Assembly: GCA_026770575.1 (NCBI GenBank)
Contig: MU657338.1
Span: 1 to 23,917, forward strand
From: Pelagophyceae sp. CCMP2097
Taxonomy: Eukaryota; Sar; Pelagophyceae
DNA: 23,917 nt
Reading direction: 5' to 3'
Shown: positions 8,946 through 18,092 of the stretch, in pieces
Numbering within the stretch: the first letter of the stretch is position 1
Layout: each line of letters opens with the position of its first letter
Program-made: the position numbers and the translations under genes
The notes under the pieces: generated by a model
Databases searched by the model: none
Seen by the model: only the letters and a program-made list of their open reading frames with translations
Told to the model about the DNA's origin: nothing

Positions 8946-11341
8946 ATGCGTCTCCCCGTGCTGCTCTTGGCGCTCGGCGCGCCGGCGGCGGGCTTCGCGC
9001 CCGCGACGCCAGTGGCGCGGCGTTCGTCGACGGCGCGGCCATCGTCGACGGCGGACATGGCTGATCAAATGAAGGACATGCGCGCGCAGATGGAAAAGGA
9101 CCCGAAAGCATCGATGATGATGCAGGCGCTCCGAGGTGCAAAGGCGGCGTCCGTCGGAACCCGCCGTCACGTCTCGCGGCTCTCTGGCGCGATCGTCTCC
9201 ATGACGCGTGACTGTAGGGACGAACATGAACGAAGACGACAGCCAGTTGGCGGGCATCCGGATGCAAGTCGTCGAAATGCGCGCGGGTGCGTGACGACGC
9301 CCCTTGTCGCGGTCCCCGAGGGTCCCTGACGGTCGTATTAGGCGAGGTGGGCCTGCCGACGGTGTACAAACCCGAGGTCCTCGCTGCTTACTTTGCGGAG
9401 CGGCCGGGCGCAGTCCTGTCGCGCGTGACGCAAATCGTGACCACGTCGGCTGCCTTTTTGGCCGCGCTGGCCTGGGACGCGGCGCGCGGCAAGGTCGAGG
9501 AGAACGAGGTCAAACGCGCAGCGGCGCTGCGCAACACCATTGTCTCGCTCGGCCCGTTCTTCATCAAGCTCGGGCAGGCGCTGTCTATCCGGCCCGACAT
9601 TTTATCGCCGCGCGCAATGGTCGAGCTCCAGCAGCTCTGCGACAAGGTGCCGTCGTACGACTCGGCGCTGGCCTTTGCTTTGATCGAGTCGGAGCTCGGC
9701 AAGCCGCTGATGGAGGTCTTTGAGGCCATCACCCCGGAGCCCGTCGCGGCGGCGTCCCTGGGCCAGGTCTACAAGGCTACTCTCCGCGGCACGGGCGAGG
9801 AAGTCGCAGTCAAAGTGCAGCGGCCCTTTGTCCTGGAGACAGTGTCTTTGGACTTGTACCTGGTGCGGCAGCTCGGCCTCGCCGCGAGAGCGTTCCCGGC
9901 TTTATCGTCGCGCCTCGACATTGTTGAATTGCTCGACGAGTTCGCGGGCCGGTTCTACGCCGAGCTGGACTACGTCGTCGAGTGCGCCAACGGCGAGCGC
10001 GTCAGGCGCGACATGGCCGGGTTGGCCCGAGTCAAGATCCCGATCAACTACCCGCAGTGGACGACGCGGCGCGTGCACGTCGCGGAGTGGGTCGAGGGCG
10101 AGAAGCTCTCGCAGTCCAAGGCGGGCGACGTGCGCGAGCTCGTCAATCTTGGCGTGGTGACGTACCTTACCCAGCTGTTGGACACTGGGTTCTTCCACGC
10201 GGACCCGCACCCCGGCAACATGCTGCGGTCGCCGGCGGGCGAGCTCGTGATCTTGGACTTTGGGTTGATGACGGAGATCACCGACGACCAAAAGTACGGC
10301 ATGATCGAGGCCATTGCGCACTTGATCCATCGCGACTACGACCGCATCGGCGACGACTTTGTCAAGCTCGACTTCATTCCGGAAGGGACCGATGTTGCCC
10401 CGATCGTCCCGGCGCTCGCGCGCGTCTTCGACGCCGCCCTGGCCGGCGGCGGCGCCAAGTCGATCAACTTCAACGACCTCGCGGCGGACTTGGCGGAGAT
10501 CACGTTCACTTTCCCGTTCCGAATCCCGCCGTACTTCGCTTTGGTCATCCGCGCCATCGGCGTGCTCGAGGGCATTGCTTTAGTGGCGAACCCGGGGTTC
10601 GCGATTGTGGACGAGGCGTACCCGTACATCTCCAAGCGTTTGCTCACGGATAGCGCGCCGCGGCTGCAAGCTGCATTACGCTACATGGTCTACGGCAAGT
10701 CGAAGCGCTTCGACGTCGACCGCATGATCGACTTGCTGCAGGCGCTGGAGAAATTCGCAAAGGTCAAGCAGGTGGCCACGTCGGCGATGACGGCCAACGG
10801 AGAAGTCGCCGGGCCGATGATCCTCGCGTCCGCGGAGCCCGCGCCCGTCGTGGCCGGCGACGCGCAGCTCGACTCGGCGCGCGAGGCTTTGAAGTTCTTC
10901 TTCGGGGCGGACGGCGAGTTGTTCCGCGAGTTTCTCAGCGACGAGCTCGTCGCGTCGCTGGACGCGGCCGCGCGGTCCACGCTGCTCTCGCGGCCGTTGA
11001 GGTTCCCCTTGCCGACGCCGCGCGTCGACGCCTTCCTCGCCAAGTTGGCGCCGGCTTTAGATGCCGACGACCTCAAGTCTCTGGACAATTCGAAGAAGCT
11101 CGTCGACTTCTTACTCAACGCGGACAAAGGAGACGCCGCCAAGCTCGCCGGCCTCGGCGGGTCCGCGACGGCGCGCGCGCAGCTCGCCGCCCTGGCGCCG
11201 CTCGTCACGGAGCACGCGCCGCAGCTCCGCCTCTTTGGCGCGCGCCTGGCCGCGCGGCTGGCGGAGAAGCAAATTGCCCGCACTCTAGACGCCTTCGTCG
11301 ACGTCGTCGGCGGGCCGCGAGCCATCTCCCCCGCGCGCTAG
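8946..11341 (+). CDS. Plastid-targeted ABC1/UbiB-type atypical kinase (ABC1K), 3 exons, 752 aa
   Basis: Exons: 8946-9135, 9218-9286, 9342-11341; phases agree. In plants such kinases sit on plastoglobules or the inner envelope and control prenylquinone metabolism and stress responses; that role here is inferred. The start MRLPVLLLALGAPAAGFAP is a signal peptide ending in an AGFAP motif, the ASAFAP-type site that routes proteins into red secondary plastids; a Ser/Arg-rich transit segment follows. Kinase marks: KLGQ (162-165, the KxGQ motif unique to the family), AAASLGQVY in place of the Gly-rich loop, catalytic Lys in VAVKVQ (about 244), AELDYVVECANGER, HADPHPGN (372-379) and DFG (392-394). 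The region after about residue 540 is Ala/Leu-rich and lineage-specific. It is longer than bacterial UbiB. Confidence 0.93.
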
Positions 11342-11383
11342 CGAATTGATGCACCCACTGTGAACCGGAGCCGCCTGTATAAA

Positions 11384-11421
11384 CATCCCGCCTCTGACTT
11401 ACATCATCCCGCCTCTGACTT
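11384..11421. repeat. 21-bp tandem repeat, two copies
   Basis: CATCCCGCCTCTGACTT occurs at 11384-11400 and again at 11405-11421. It lies just past the ABC1 kinase stop, between two genes that converge (+ ending 11341, - ending 11484). It may sit in the 3' untranslated region of either. Confidence 0.8.
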
Positions 11422-11483
11422 TGAACGCACTCGGACTCGCGTCGGGCGGAGACGTGATAGATTTTCTTTACTGGGAGGTGCGG

Positions 11484-12098
11484 TCATACGAGGCCGACGG
11501 CGTTGGCCTTTGCGAATCGGAGCTTCCTCGAGGACGCCTGCCTGTACTGCCTCCGGAGCGCGGCGCAAAAGTCGACGTGCTCGACTTCGTAGGCCAGCGA
11601 GAAGCCGCGCGGTCGGAGCAACACGTGCAGCGGCGCCGCGGCGACAAAGGCGCGGAGGCGCGCGTCGACCTGCGAGTTGCGCCGGAGGACGAAGCGGAGG
11701 AAGAGCGCGACGGCCAAAAGGAGGAGGAGGAAGGCGGCAAAGGCCTCGAGGAAGTTGACTTGCTTGGTCGCGACGCAGACGATGCCGGCCACTAAAACAA
11801 AGTTGCCGACCACCGCGGCGCATCGCCGCCGGCGCGGCCCGGCGGTCCAAAAGCCTTTTGCGTGGACGGTGCAGTTCAAAATGAACGCGTCCCAGTCTGC
11901 TTGCTGCACGGCCCCGTGCAGCAGCGCCGGCGGCGAACTCGGGTCGCGGCCAAAGTCGTGCCGCGGGAAAATGCCGCCCGCTTGCAACTCGACCCAATAC
12001 TCGCCGGGCGGCGCCACCGGGAAGACGAAGGGCGGGCGCGGCGTCGGGATGCCTCTTCGCGGGCCAATCTCCATGTCCCCGTCGTCGCGGCCGCGCAT
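11484..12098 (-). CDS. Two-pass membrane protein, Golgin-A7/ERF4-like (tentative), 204 aa
   Basis: Single-exon frame. ATGs in frame are at 12233, 12098 and 12074; 12098 (MRGRDDGDMEIG) is chosen because upstream residues are only low-complexity Arg/Gly/Ala. The protein has a Pro-rich N-terminus, FPRHDF, a segment LLHGAVQQADWDAFILNCTV, two adjacent hydrophobic stretches (VGNFVLVAGIVCVA and FLEAFAAFLLLLLAVALFL), and then LLRPRGFSLAYEVEHV. This order (basic/aromatic start, Trp...Asn helix, membrane hairpin, P-R-G-hydrophobic strand) resembles Golgin-A7/ERF4, the accessory subunit of DHHC palmitoyltransferases. That similarity is by eye and weak, so treat the family as a hypothesis; the membrane topology is firmer. 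The short 3' gap converges on the ABC1 kinase. Confidence 0.6.
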   Translation of the reverse strand: MRGRDDGDMEIGPRRGIPTPRPPFVFPVAPPGEYWVELQAGGIFPRHDFGRDPSSPPALLHGAVQQADWDAFILNCTVHAKGFWTAGPRRRRCAAVVGNFVLVAGIVCVATKQVNFLEAFAAFLLLLLAVALFLRFVLRRNSQVDARLRAFVAAAPLHVLLRPRGFSLAYEVEHVDFCAALRRQYRQASSRKLRFAKANAVGLV

Positions 12099-12535
12099 CT
12101 CCGCCACCGCCGCACTCGGCCGGGCACCCCGCGGAGGCGCCCGGCCCGGCGCACCGCGGCCCGCCACCCTGCCGGCGGAGCCACGACCCGAGGGCCCGGC
12201 CCAGTGCCGCCTGAGACTGAGTGCGCACTGCAAAATAATCTCGAGCGTTTGGCCAATTGGATTTGTTTTGTTCTTTGTGGATTCACCTGATCGGGAGTGG
12301 AGCCGCGCCGCGCCGCCATTCGGGAGGAGCCGTCGTTGTTTAATAGTCGCAACGTGTGCGCAGGGTGGGGAACAGACGTCGTCTGAGATTTGCCTATCTG
12401 TGGAATCACAGACGTCGTCTGAGATTGGCCTATCTGTGGAATCTCCCTATCTCTCGACGACGGCGGAAGAGCGCCCTCAGCGAAGCGAGGGTCGTGTCGA
12501 TGCCGTCGCGTCGACGTCGGCGCGCGGAGCACGGC
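12099..12535. other. Intergenic region upstream of the membrane-protein gene
   Basis: Holds the promoter of the Golgin-A7-like gene and the 3' flank of the Tudor gene, both on the - strand. The half next to the coding region (12099-12230) is Gly/Ala/Arg-coding-like GC DNA and could be N-terminal coding if translation starts at 12233. The remainder contains the 36-bp repeats listed separately. No other gene is seen. Confidence 0.45.
12373..12444. repeat. 36-bp direct tandem repeat with an internal palindrome
   Basis: Units 12373-12408 and 12409-12444 differ at only two positions. Each begins CAGACGTCGTCTG, an inverted repeat of CAGACG and CGTCTG around a central T. The pair lies 275-350 bp upstream of the start of the Golgin-A7-like gene. 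Such paired palindromes can be operator-like protein sites, but no factor is implied by the sequence. Confidence 0.85.
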
Positions 12536-14676
12536 TCAGAGCACGAGCTCGTGCTCGCGCATCTTGCCGATGATGGAGCGGATCAGCTCCGCCACGACGC
12601 GAGTCTCTTTCTCGCCATCGTCGTAGTCGACGTCGAAGGTCCCGTCGCCGCGGTCGCGCATGATCTTGCCCGGGTAGAACTTATCTCGGCCTCTGTAGCG
12701 CGCCTCGATCTTGTCCCCTTCCGTGAAGACGCCCTTGGCAGCGCTCGAGCTCGACCCGCTGTCCTTGGAGCGGATCAGCTTCTCGTCGACGCGAGTCTCC
12801 TTCTCGCCGTCATCGTAGTCAATGTCGAAGGTCCCGTCGCCACGGTCGCGCGAGATCTTGGCCGGGTAGAACTTCTCGCGGCCTCGATAGCGCACCTCGA
12901 CCTTCTCGCCCTCCTTCAGGCCGCCCTTGCCGCCGCCGCCGTCCTCGGGCGCGGGCACGGGCGCCTCGGCCCATTGATCTTGGGCGCCGTCGTCGAACGC
13001 GGGCGACGGCGGCACGGAAGCCTGGCGCTCGGGGAGGCGGCGCGCGGCGAAGGGCCGCGCGGCGGGCTGCTGCGCGAGGCCCTCGGCGCAGAGCACGGCG
13101 GCGCCGGCGGCGCGCGCGTCTTCGGCGTCGTCGCCGCCGTACTGCGGCGGCTGCGAAGGGGCCGCCGCGTGGCCGCGCAGCTCGTCGACGAGGTCGTCCT
13201 CCATGGCGTGGACGTGGCGGATGAGCGCCTTGAACTGGTCCTGCGTCTCCGCCATGGCGTCCTCGGCGCCCTGGTCGCGCGCGCGCTCGACGTCGTTACG
13301 CGGCGACCCCGTCGCGGGCGCGTCCGCCGCGCGCGCGCGGTAGCGCGCCGCCGCGCGCGGCGGCGGCGTCTTGGAGCCGGCGCCGCCGTAGGCGTGGTTG
13401 CCCGTGACGTCGAGGAGCGGCGCCGCCGGCGCCGCGCGCGCGCCGACGGACCGCGGGCCGTCGGCGGCAGACCGCGCTGCGCGCGACGCCGGCGCCGACT
13501 GCGGCCGCGCAGGCGGCCGCTCGGCGTCGTAGGCCTCGTAGGGCGCGGCGTACGTGTGCGGCGCGTCGTAGGGCGCCTCGTAGGGCGCGGCGTAGTTCTC
13601 GAGGAGGTCGCCGGGGCGGTCGTCTTGGCGCGGCGGCGCGTTCTCCGCCTCTTGGCGGCGCACCTTGCGCAAGAGCGTGTTGAGCTCGCGCGTGCGCCGG
13701 CGCACCTCCTCCTCGCGCGCCTTGAAGCGGCGGTCGCGCACGGCGCACTCGGCGCGGTGCGCCTCGCAGAGGGCTTCGGCTTCCTTGATGCGGCGGCCGA
13801 GGCGGCGCTTGAGCGTAAAGTCCTGCTGCGTCAGCTTGCGCTCCTTTGCCACGACGCGGTGCGTCGCCGCCTCCTCGGCGCGCGCCAGCGCCGCCTCCTT
13901 GTGCGCGATGGACTCCATGAGCATGGCCTCTTTCGCCTCCAACTCGGCCCGCGCCGCCTCGATCTGCTTGGTCCGCGAGAGCGCCACGTCGCGCACGTCC
14001 ATCTGCTCCTCGAGCATCTTCTCGAGCCTCTCCGCGATGCCGCCCACGACGCCGTCGCCCAGCGCCGCCTCGCGCGCGCGGACTTCGACGAGGCGCATCT
14101 GCAACTCGCCCTCGGCGCGCGCGTACCGCGCCTCGGCCGCCGCAATCTCAGCCTCGCGGACCTTTTGCCGCTTCTCCGACGTCGCCTCGCGCGCCTCAGC
14201 CTCCTTGACCTGCCGCGCCGATCGAGACGCCACCTCGTCGTCCAGCGCGCGCGCGCGCTCCTTGAGCCCGATCTCCGTCGCCTACGTAAGCGATCGAGGC
14301 GCACGCGGCACGGGGGTCCCGCCCGGGCAGGGGCGCGCCCCGGCCCGCGACAGCCCCGCCCCGCCGCGCGGGGCGGCGGCGGAGAGCGCCCCTCGAGCCG
14401 TGCTCGAAAGAAACAGTCTGGCGCCGCCGCCTTCTGAGGTGGCGAAATCGCGGCGCCGGGGCGTACGCGCGCCGCGTTCTCGCGGTCGTCGAGCTCGACC
14501 TCGCGCGCGTGGAACCGGCGCTCGCGCGCCTCGTCCTCCTCCTTGCGGCGGTGCTTCGCCTCGGCCTCGCGCTCCACCTTTTCGCGGATCTCGGCCGCCG
14601 CGAGCGCCTCGGCGGCGGCCTTGGCCGCCTTGCTCTTGCCGCCCTTGGCCTTCTTCTTCTTCTTAACCTCGGGCAT
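12536..14676 (-). CDS. Coiled-coil protein with two C-terminal Tudor-like domains, 2 exons, 651 aa
   Basis: Exons 14676-14467 and 14281-12536; the 185-nt intron has a GTACGC donor and GTAG acceptor, phase 0. The N-terminus MPEVKKKKKAKGGKSKAAK is a Lys-rich tail. Residues about 25-290 are charged heptad-like sequence rich in Glu, Arg and Ala, reading as a long coiled coil. Next comes a disordered stretch with Tyr/Pro repeats such as YEAPYDAPHTYAAPYEAYD. Two Tudor-like domains end the protein (about 523-575 and 588-638). Each has a KVEVRYRGREKFYPAKI-type core followed by DRGDGTFD(I/V)DYDDGEKETRV; they are close copies joined by a Ser/Ala linker. Tudor folds commonly bind methylated Lys or Arg, but the aromatic cage cannot be confirmed by eye. 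The partner and location are unknown. Confidence 0.85.
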
Positions 14677-14878
14677 GGCGCACTGCGAGCCGCCGCCGCC
14701 TCGGTCTCGCCGCCGTTACGCGCCGCGGGTAAACCGGGTCAAGCCGCCAAAAACGGTTTCCAAAACGTATACAAGTCCGTTTTGGTGGGTTATGGGTGGA
14801 TGTAAGCCAAATAGTTTCCGACGCCGAGTGAGAAGCCCGAACGACCGACGAGGCCGAAGATCAGTGTGTCAAAGAACG
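14677..14878. promoter_or_regulatory. Bidirectional promoter region between Tudor and Mpv17 genes
   Basis: Just 202 bp separate the divergent ATGs at 14676 (-) and 14879 (+). The middle (about 14748-14790) is relatively AT-rich and includes AAAACGGTTTCCAAAACG and TCCGTTTTGG, an imperfect inverted pair. Promoter function is inferred from position. Confidence 0.5.
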
Positions 14879-16518
14879 ATGATGCGCCACACGCTCCTGC
14901 TCCTGGCCGTCTTGGGCGCCGACGCGCTTGTACCCGGGTGCCACCTGCCACACCCGCGCCGCACTGGCTTTTCTGAAGGAAGAAGTGTAGGCAGCCGCGG
15001 GCCGCCGCCTCGGCGGCGTCCCGCCCGCGCCGCGCCGCGCTGTACATGCGTGCCGCGGGGCCGGGCGGCGCCAAGGGCCCGCCGCGGCGTCCGCCGCGCC
15101 GCCCCGCCTGCGACGGCGCGCGGGGAGCGAGGCCGCTCGCTCACGCGCGCCCGAGCCTCGCGCCTCGACAGGCCCGCGCGGCTTCGGGAGCTGGGGCGCT
15201 AAGCTCGGCGGCATCTTCAACCGCAAGCCCCGCGGCGGCGGCAGCCTCGGCAGTCTCGGCGGCGCGGGTCGGTGCTCGCGACGACACCTTTGACGCTTGT
15301 CGACGCGACGATTCTGCGCGCCGCAGGCGGCGACGTCCCGCTGCCGCCCATGCCACCGATGGGGAGAGGTGCGTCCGCCCCGCGGTCGAAGGACGCGGCG
15401 CGCGCAGACGAAGACTTGCCCTCTCGCAGATGATGACTTACCCGAGCCCGACAAGGCCGTCGAGAGGAGCGCAGCGGCCGCCGTCGGCGCCTGGGCCGCG
15501 TACACCGCCGCGCTCGAGGCGAACCCGCTCGTCGTCAAGGGTGCGTCGCCCGAGGCCCGCGGCTTCTTGGCGCGCCGATGCCGATGCCCACGGCCGCCCG
15601 CCGCGGCGCGCGCGACGCTCCGCGAGTAGGTCTCACGTCGTTTGTCGGCTTCGCCGTCGGCGACGTGCTGGCGCAGCTCGTCGTCGAGAAGACTACGAAA
15701 TACGACTTCGCCCGTGCGTCACACCCCCCGCCCGCCGTGCGGCTCCCGGCCGTGGGACGCGCAGCCTAGGCACGGCGCGCCTCGCGAGCTTTGGGCTGCT
15801 CATCCACGGCACGACGTGAGTCTTGCCGGAACCGCGGCGTGGCACAGCCGGGCGCAGGTCGCACTTCTTCTACGGGAAGCTCGACTCCCTCATCAAAGGG
15901 ACAACGTCGGCGGCCGTGGCCAAGAAGGTGGCCGTCGACCAGGTGAGGCACTTCTCGGCCCCGGGCGGCTGCGACGCCGCGCGTAGCTCTTTTGGAACCC
16001 GTGCTTTGGGGTCATGTTCCTCGGCTATATGGGTGCAGTCGACAAGTGCGCCGGCGCGGCCGCCGCGTCCAGTTGCTTCAAAGGGAGATCGACGCCGCCT
16101 CGCCGCGCGCAACGGTTCGCCGCCAGGCCTCGACGGGGCCGTCTCCAAGATCAAGCGCGACCTCTGGACGTCCGTCAAGGGCTCGCGAGTGGCCGCGCCT
16201 TCCGCGGCCGGGCCCTTTGCGCGCGGCACCGTCGTCGACGCTAGGTGGACCGTCTGGCCGCTGGCCAACGCGATCAACTTCAAGCGCGTGCCATCGTGTC
16301 GGCAGGGGGTCGCGGGGCCCGCGCGACGGCGGCCTAGGTACGTCCCGAGCGCGCAGCGCGTGCTCTACATCAACTCGGTCCAGATCTTTTACAACTGCTT
16401 CCTCTCCATCGCCCGCGCACAGCGTCCCACCGTGGACTCCCCTCGGCTCGGCCGTTCACCACGCCTCCCCGCACAGCTTGCGAACAAGAAGGACGAACAA
16501 AAGGAGGCCACGGAGTAA
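14879..16518 (+). CDS. Mpv17/PMP22-family membrane protein with organelle leader, 12 exons, about 301 aa
   Basis: Exons: 14879-14937, 14991-15049, 15172-15267, 15327-15368, 15430-15540, 15630-15713, 15770-15815, 15858-15942, 15987-16032, 16127-16184, 16245-16283, 16338-16518; every phase matches. Family marks run in order: WAAYTAALEANPLVVKG, GDVLAQ, RLASFGLLIHG, SHFFYGKLDSLIKG, VAVDQLFWNPCFGVMFLGY, KIKRDLW, WTVWPLANAINFKYVPSAQR, VLYINSVQIFYNCFLSI. These proteins form small channel-like membrane proteins of peroxisomes, mitochondria or plastids. The start MMRHTLLLLAVLGADALVPG is a signal peptide with an ADA-LVP junction, then an Arg/Ala-rich segment, which suggests a plastid or ER route. Introns are 42-122 nt; the last two (16185, 16284) use GC donors. 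Exons 1-3 are less certain than 4-12, which rest on homology. The tail after about residue 275 is unconserved. Confidence 0.85.
16185..16244 (+). other. GC-AG intron 10 of the Mpv17 gene
   Basis: The exon ends AAGGGCTC and the intron begins GCGAGT, which matches the GTGAGT donor consensus apart from T to C; the acceptor is CGCTAG. The join gives VKGSWTVWPLANAINF, the core family motif. The nearest GT donors give the wrong phase. Confidence 0.75.
16284..16337 (+). other. GC-AG intron 11 of the Mpv17 gene
   Basis: The exon ends ATCAACTTCAA and the intron opens GCGCGT; the acceptor is GCCTAG. The join gives INFKYVPSAQRVLYINS, as the family requires. The GT at 16289 would be out of phase. Confidence 0.75.
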
Positions 16519-16700
16519 AGGACCACGGCGAGAGCCCCACCACCGTCCGGGCTACCACGAGAGCAACCCACCGAGCATCACTCGCGCCGCCTGGAGAAGC
16601 CCCCTTCGTATTAGATTAGGCATCGCCGGCGGCATGTCCGCGTACGTAAAAGAGTCTACATGTATAAAGCCTCGTGATCCTGCATGTGTGGGGTGCCGCG

Positions 16701-17697
16701 TCATCGCGCGTCTTTGAAATGCGTCGTCGCGCCGTTGCGCTGGTGCGTGACCTCGTGCGTGGTCTCGACCTTGTGGCCCGTGGCCGGCGTGCGCAGTGGC
16801 CCGGACATCTCGAGCGCGCTCCAGCCGCGCCTGCGCCGATGCGCTCCGGAGCGCGCGCCACGAAGCAGGACGCAGGCGTCCCAGTCGCGTGCGCTTCTTT
16901 GGGCCTTCGGAGACGCGGCATGCTTGCTTGTTCGTGATCCGCATGAGCGCCGAGAAGCGCGCTCCGCTGAGCTTGGTGCGGATGATGGCGAGCGCGGCGG
17001 CGTCGCCGTGGCGCGCGACGTGGAGGAGGAGCGTGTCGCCACTTGCGGCCGTCGTGCGGAAGAGCGCCATTTGCGGCAGCGCCGCGAGCTCGTCGTCAAA
17101 CGCCGACTCGGCCGCGGCGCAGCGCAGCGGCAGCAGGCCCGCCGCGCGGCGCCACGGCATGCCGAAGGGGTCGTCGAGGTCTGCGCAGAAGAAGGCGGCG
17201 ACACGCCGTGCTCGGCGCCGCCGAAAGTGTAGCCGGTCCCACACTTCCGCAGGCAGCGACCGCAGCCACGCCGCGCCGCGGCCTATCGGCGGCGACGGCG
17301 CGACAGCAGCGCCGCCGGGAGCGCCGTCGATGGGGCACGGACTTTCGCGGGCGGCGGCCGCGGCCGCCGCGGCCGCCGCGACCACCGCGACCGCCGCCGC
17401 CCTCTTTGATGGCGACGGCGCGGTGTCGGGCGTGCGCGCCGGCCGGGGCGCCCGCGCGCCGCTCGTCGACCGCACGGCCCGCGCGCCCGTCGGCGTCCGC
17501 CGCCGCGGATCCGGCGACGCAGACGCCGCGCGGCCGCCGGGGCGCGGCGGGCTCCGGCCGCGCGCCGGCGGCCGCTGCTGTGGCGCGCGGCCGCCCTCCG
17601 TCATCGAGGAGTAGGTGGCCGCCTTGGCATCGCCCTTGCGACCGCCGCTGTCGCAGAGGCTGTAGAAGAGGGCCGAGCCCCCGAAAAAGGCGTCCAT
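16701..17697 (-). CDS. Ankyrin-type protein with Ala-rich N-terminus, 2 exons, 299 aa
   Basis: Exons 17697-16928 and 16830-16701. The start MDAFFGGSALFYSL is the first ATG. Residues 30-125 are low-complexity Pro/Arg/Ala, with a long Ala run encoded by GCC/GCG repeats near 17345-17400. The segment WLRSLPAEVWDRLHF is F-box-like in shape. It is followed by ALFRTTAASGDTLLLHVARH, an ankyrin-type helix pair, and ARFSALMRITNKRGWSALEM, which would begin the next repeat. That last string crosses the splice: exon 1 ends AACAA, a GC donor (GCAAGC) follows, and the exon after begins GCGCGGCTGG. The C-terminus is short and polar, ending THFKDAR. The repeat count is low, so the function (a scaffold or ubiquitin-ligase adaptor) is only a guess. 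Intron 16927-16831 is inferred from phase and motif. Confidence 0.6.
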
Positions 17698-18092
17698 GCC
17701 GCGCGATTCGTGAAAATAGATGGGATGCTCGAGCTCGCGCTCGCGCTCGAGCCGCCGTTAGCCGCTGAGAACAATCGAGACACTCGTCGGAAACTATTCA
17801 AAAAAAGCAGCTTCAAGACCCCCGGACCGTCACCCCGGCACTCTGCCGTGTCGTGCTCCAGCCGATGCAAAGCCACGAGAACAGTCGAGACACCGAACTC
17901 GGAGGGCTCAAGGAGCCCTCGAATCGCCCTTGCGACTGGCACGTCGCGGCGAGGAATACGGCTGAACGCAAATACAAAAAGATTAGACCAAAGCCTCCGT
18001 CGACGGGATCTTAAAAGAAGGATCTTCGGAATCTGTCATCAGTGCCAGACGCCGGCGCGCCGCGCGATGACGCCGCGGCCTCGGTAGCGTCG
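17698..18092. other. Divergent intergenic region between the ankyrin gene and the DLW gene
   Basis: Contains the promoters of both flanking genes. Immediately 5' of the ankyrin ATG is GCTCGAGC at both 17727-17734 and 17745-17752, each self-palindromic, able to pair into a short hairpin. A 17-nt direct repeat, GAGAACA(A/G)TCGAGACAC, lies at 17767-17783 and 17877-17893. About 17950-18030 is AT-richer. No gene is called; open frames here show no recognisable protein. Confidence 0.5.

Noticed and set aside
12373..12444. A CRISPR array
   Set aside because: Only two directly abutting units with no spacers, in a eukaryotic nuclear context.
12356..14437. A 693-codon + strand frame rich in Leu and Arg
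   Set aside because: Antisense to the Tudor/coiled-coil gene, whose domains and splice junction are clear; the + strand product shows no domain.
15172..15368. A frameshift in the Mpv17 gene between the Gly-rich segment and the next coding stretch
   Set aside because: A 59-nt GT-AG intron (15268-15326) joins the two frames in phase 1, so no frameshift is needed.
17698..17942. Extra upstream exon of the ankyrin gene on the - strand
   Set aside because: An open frame exists but is Ser/Ala low-complexity and not needed; the ATG at 17697 is a sufficient start.
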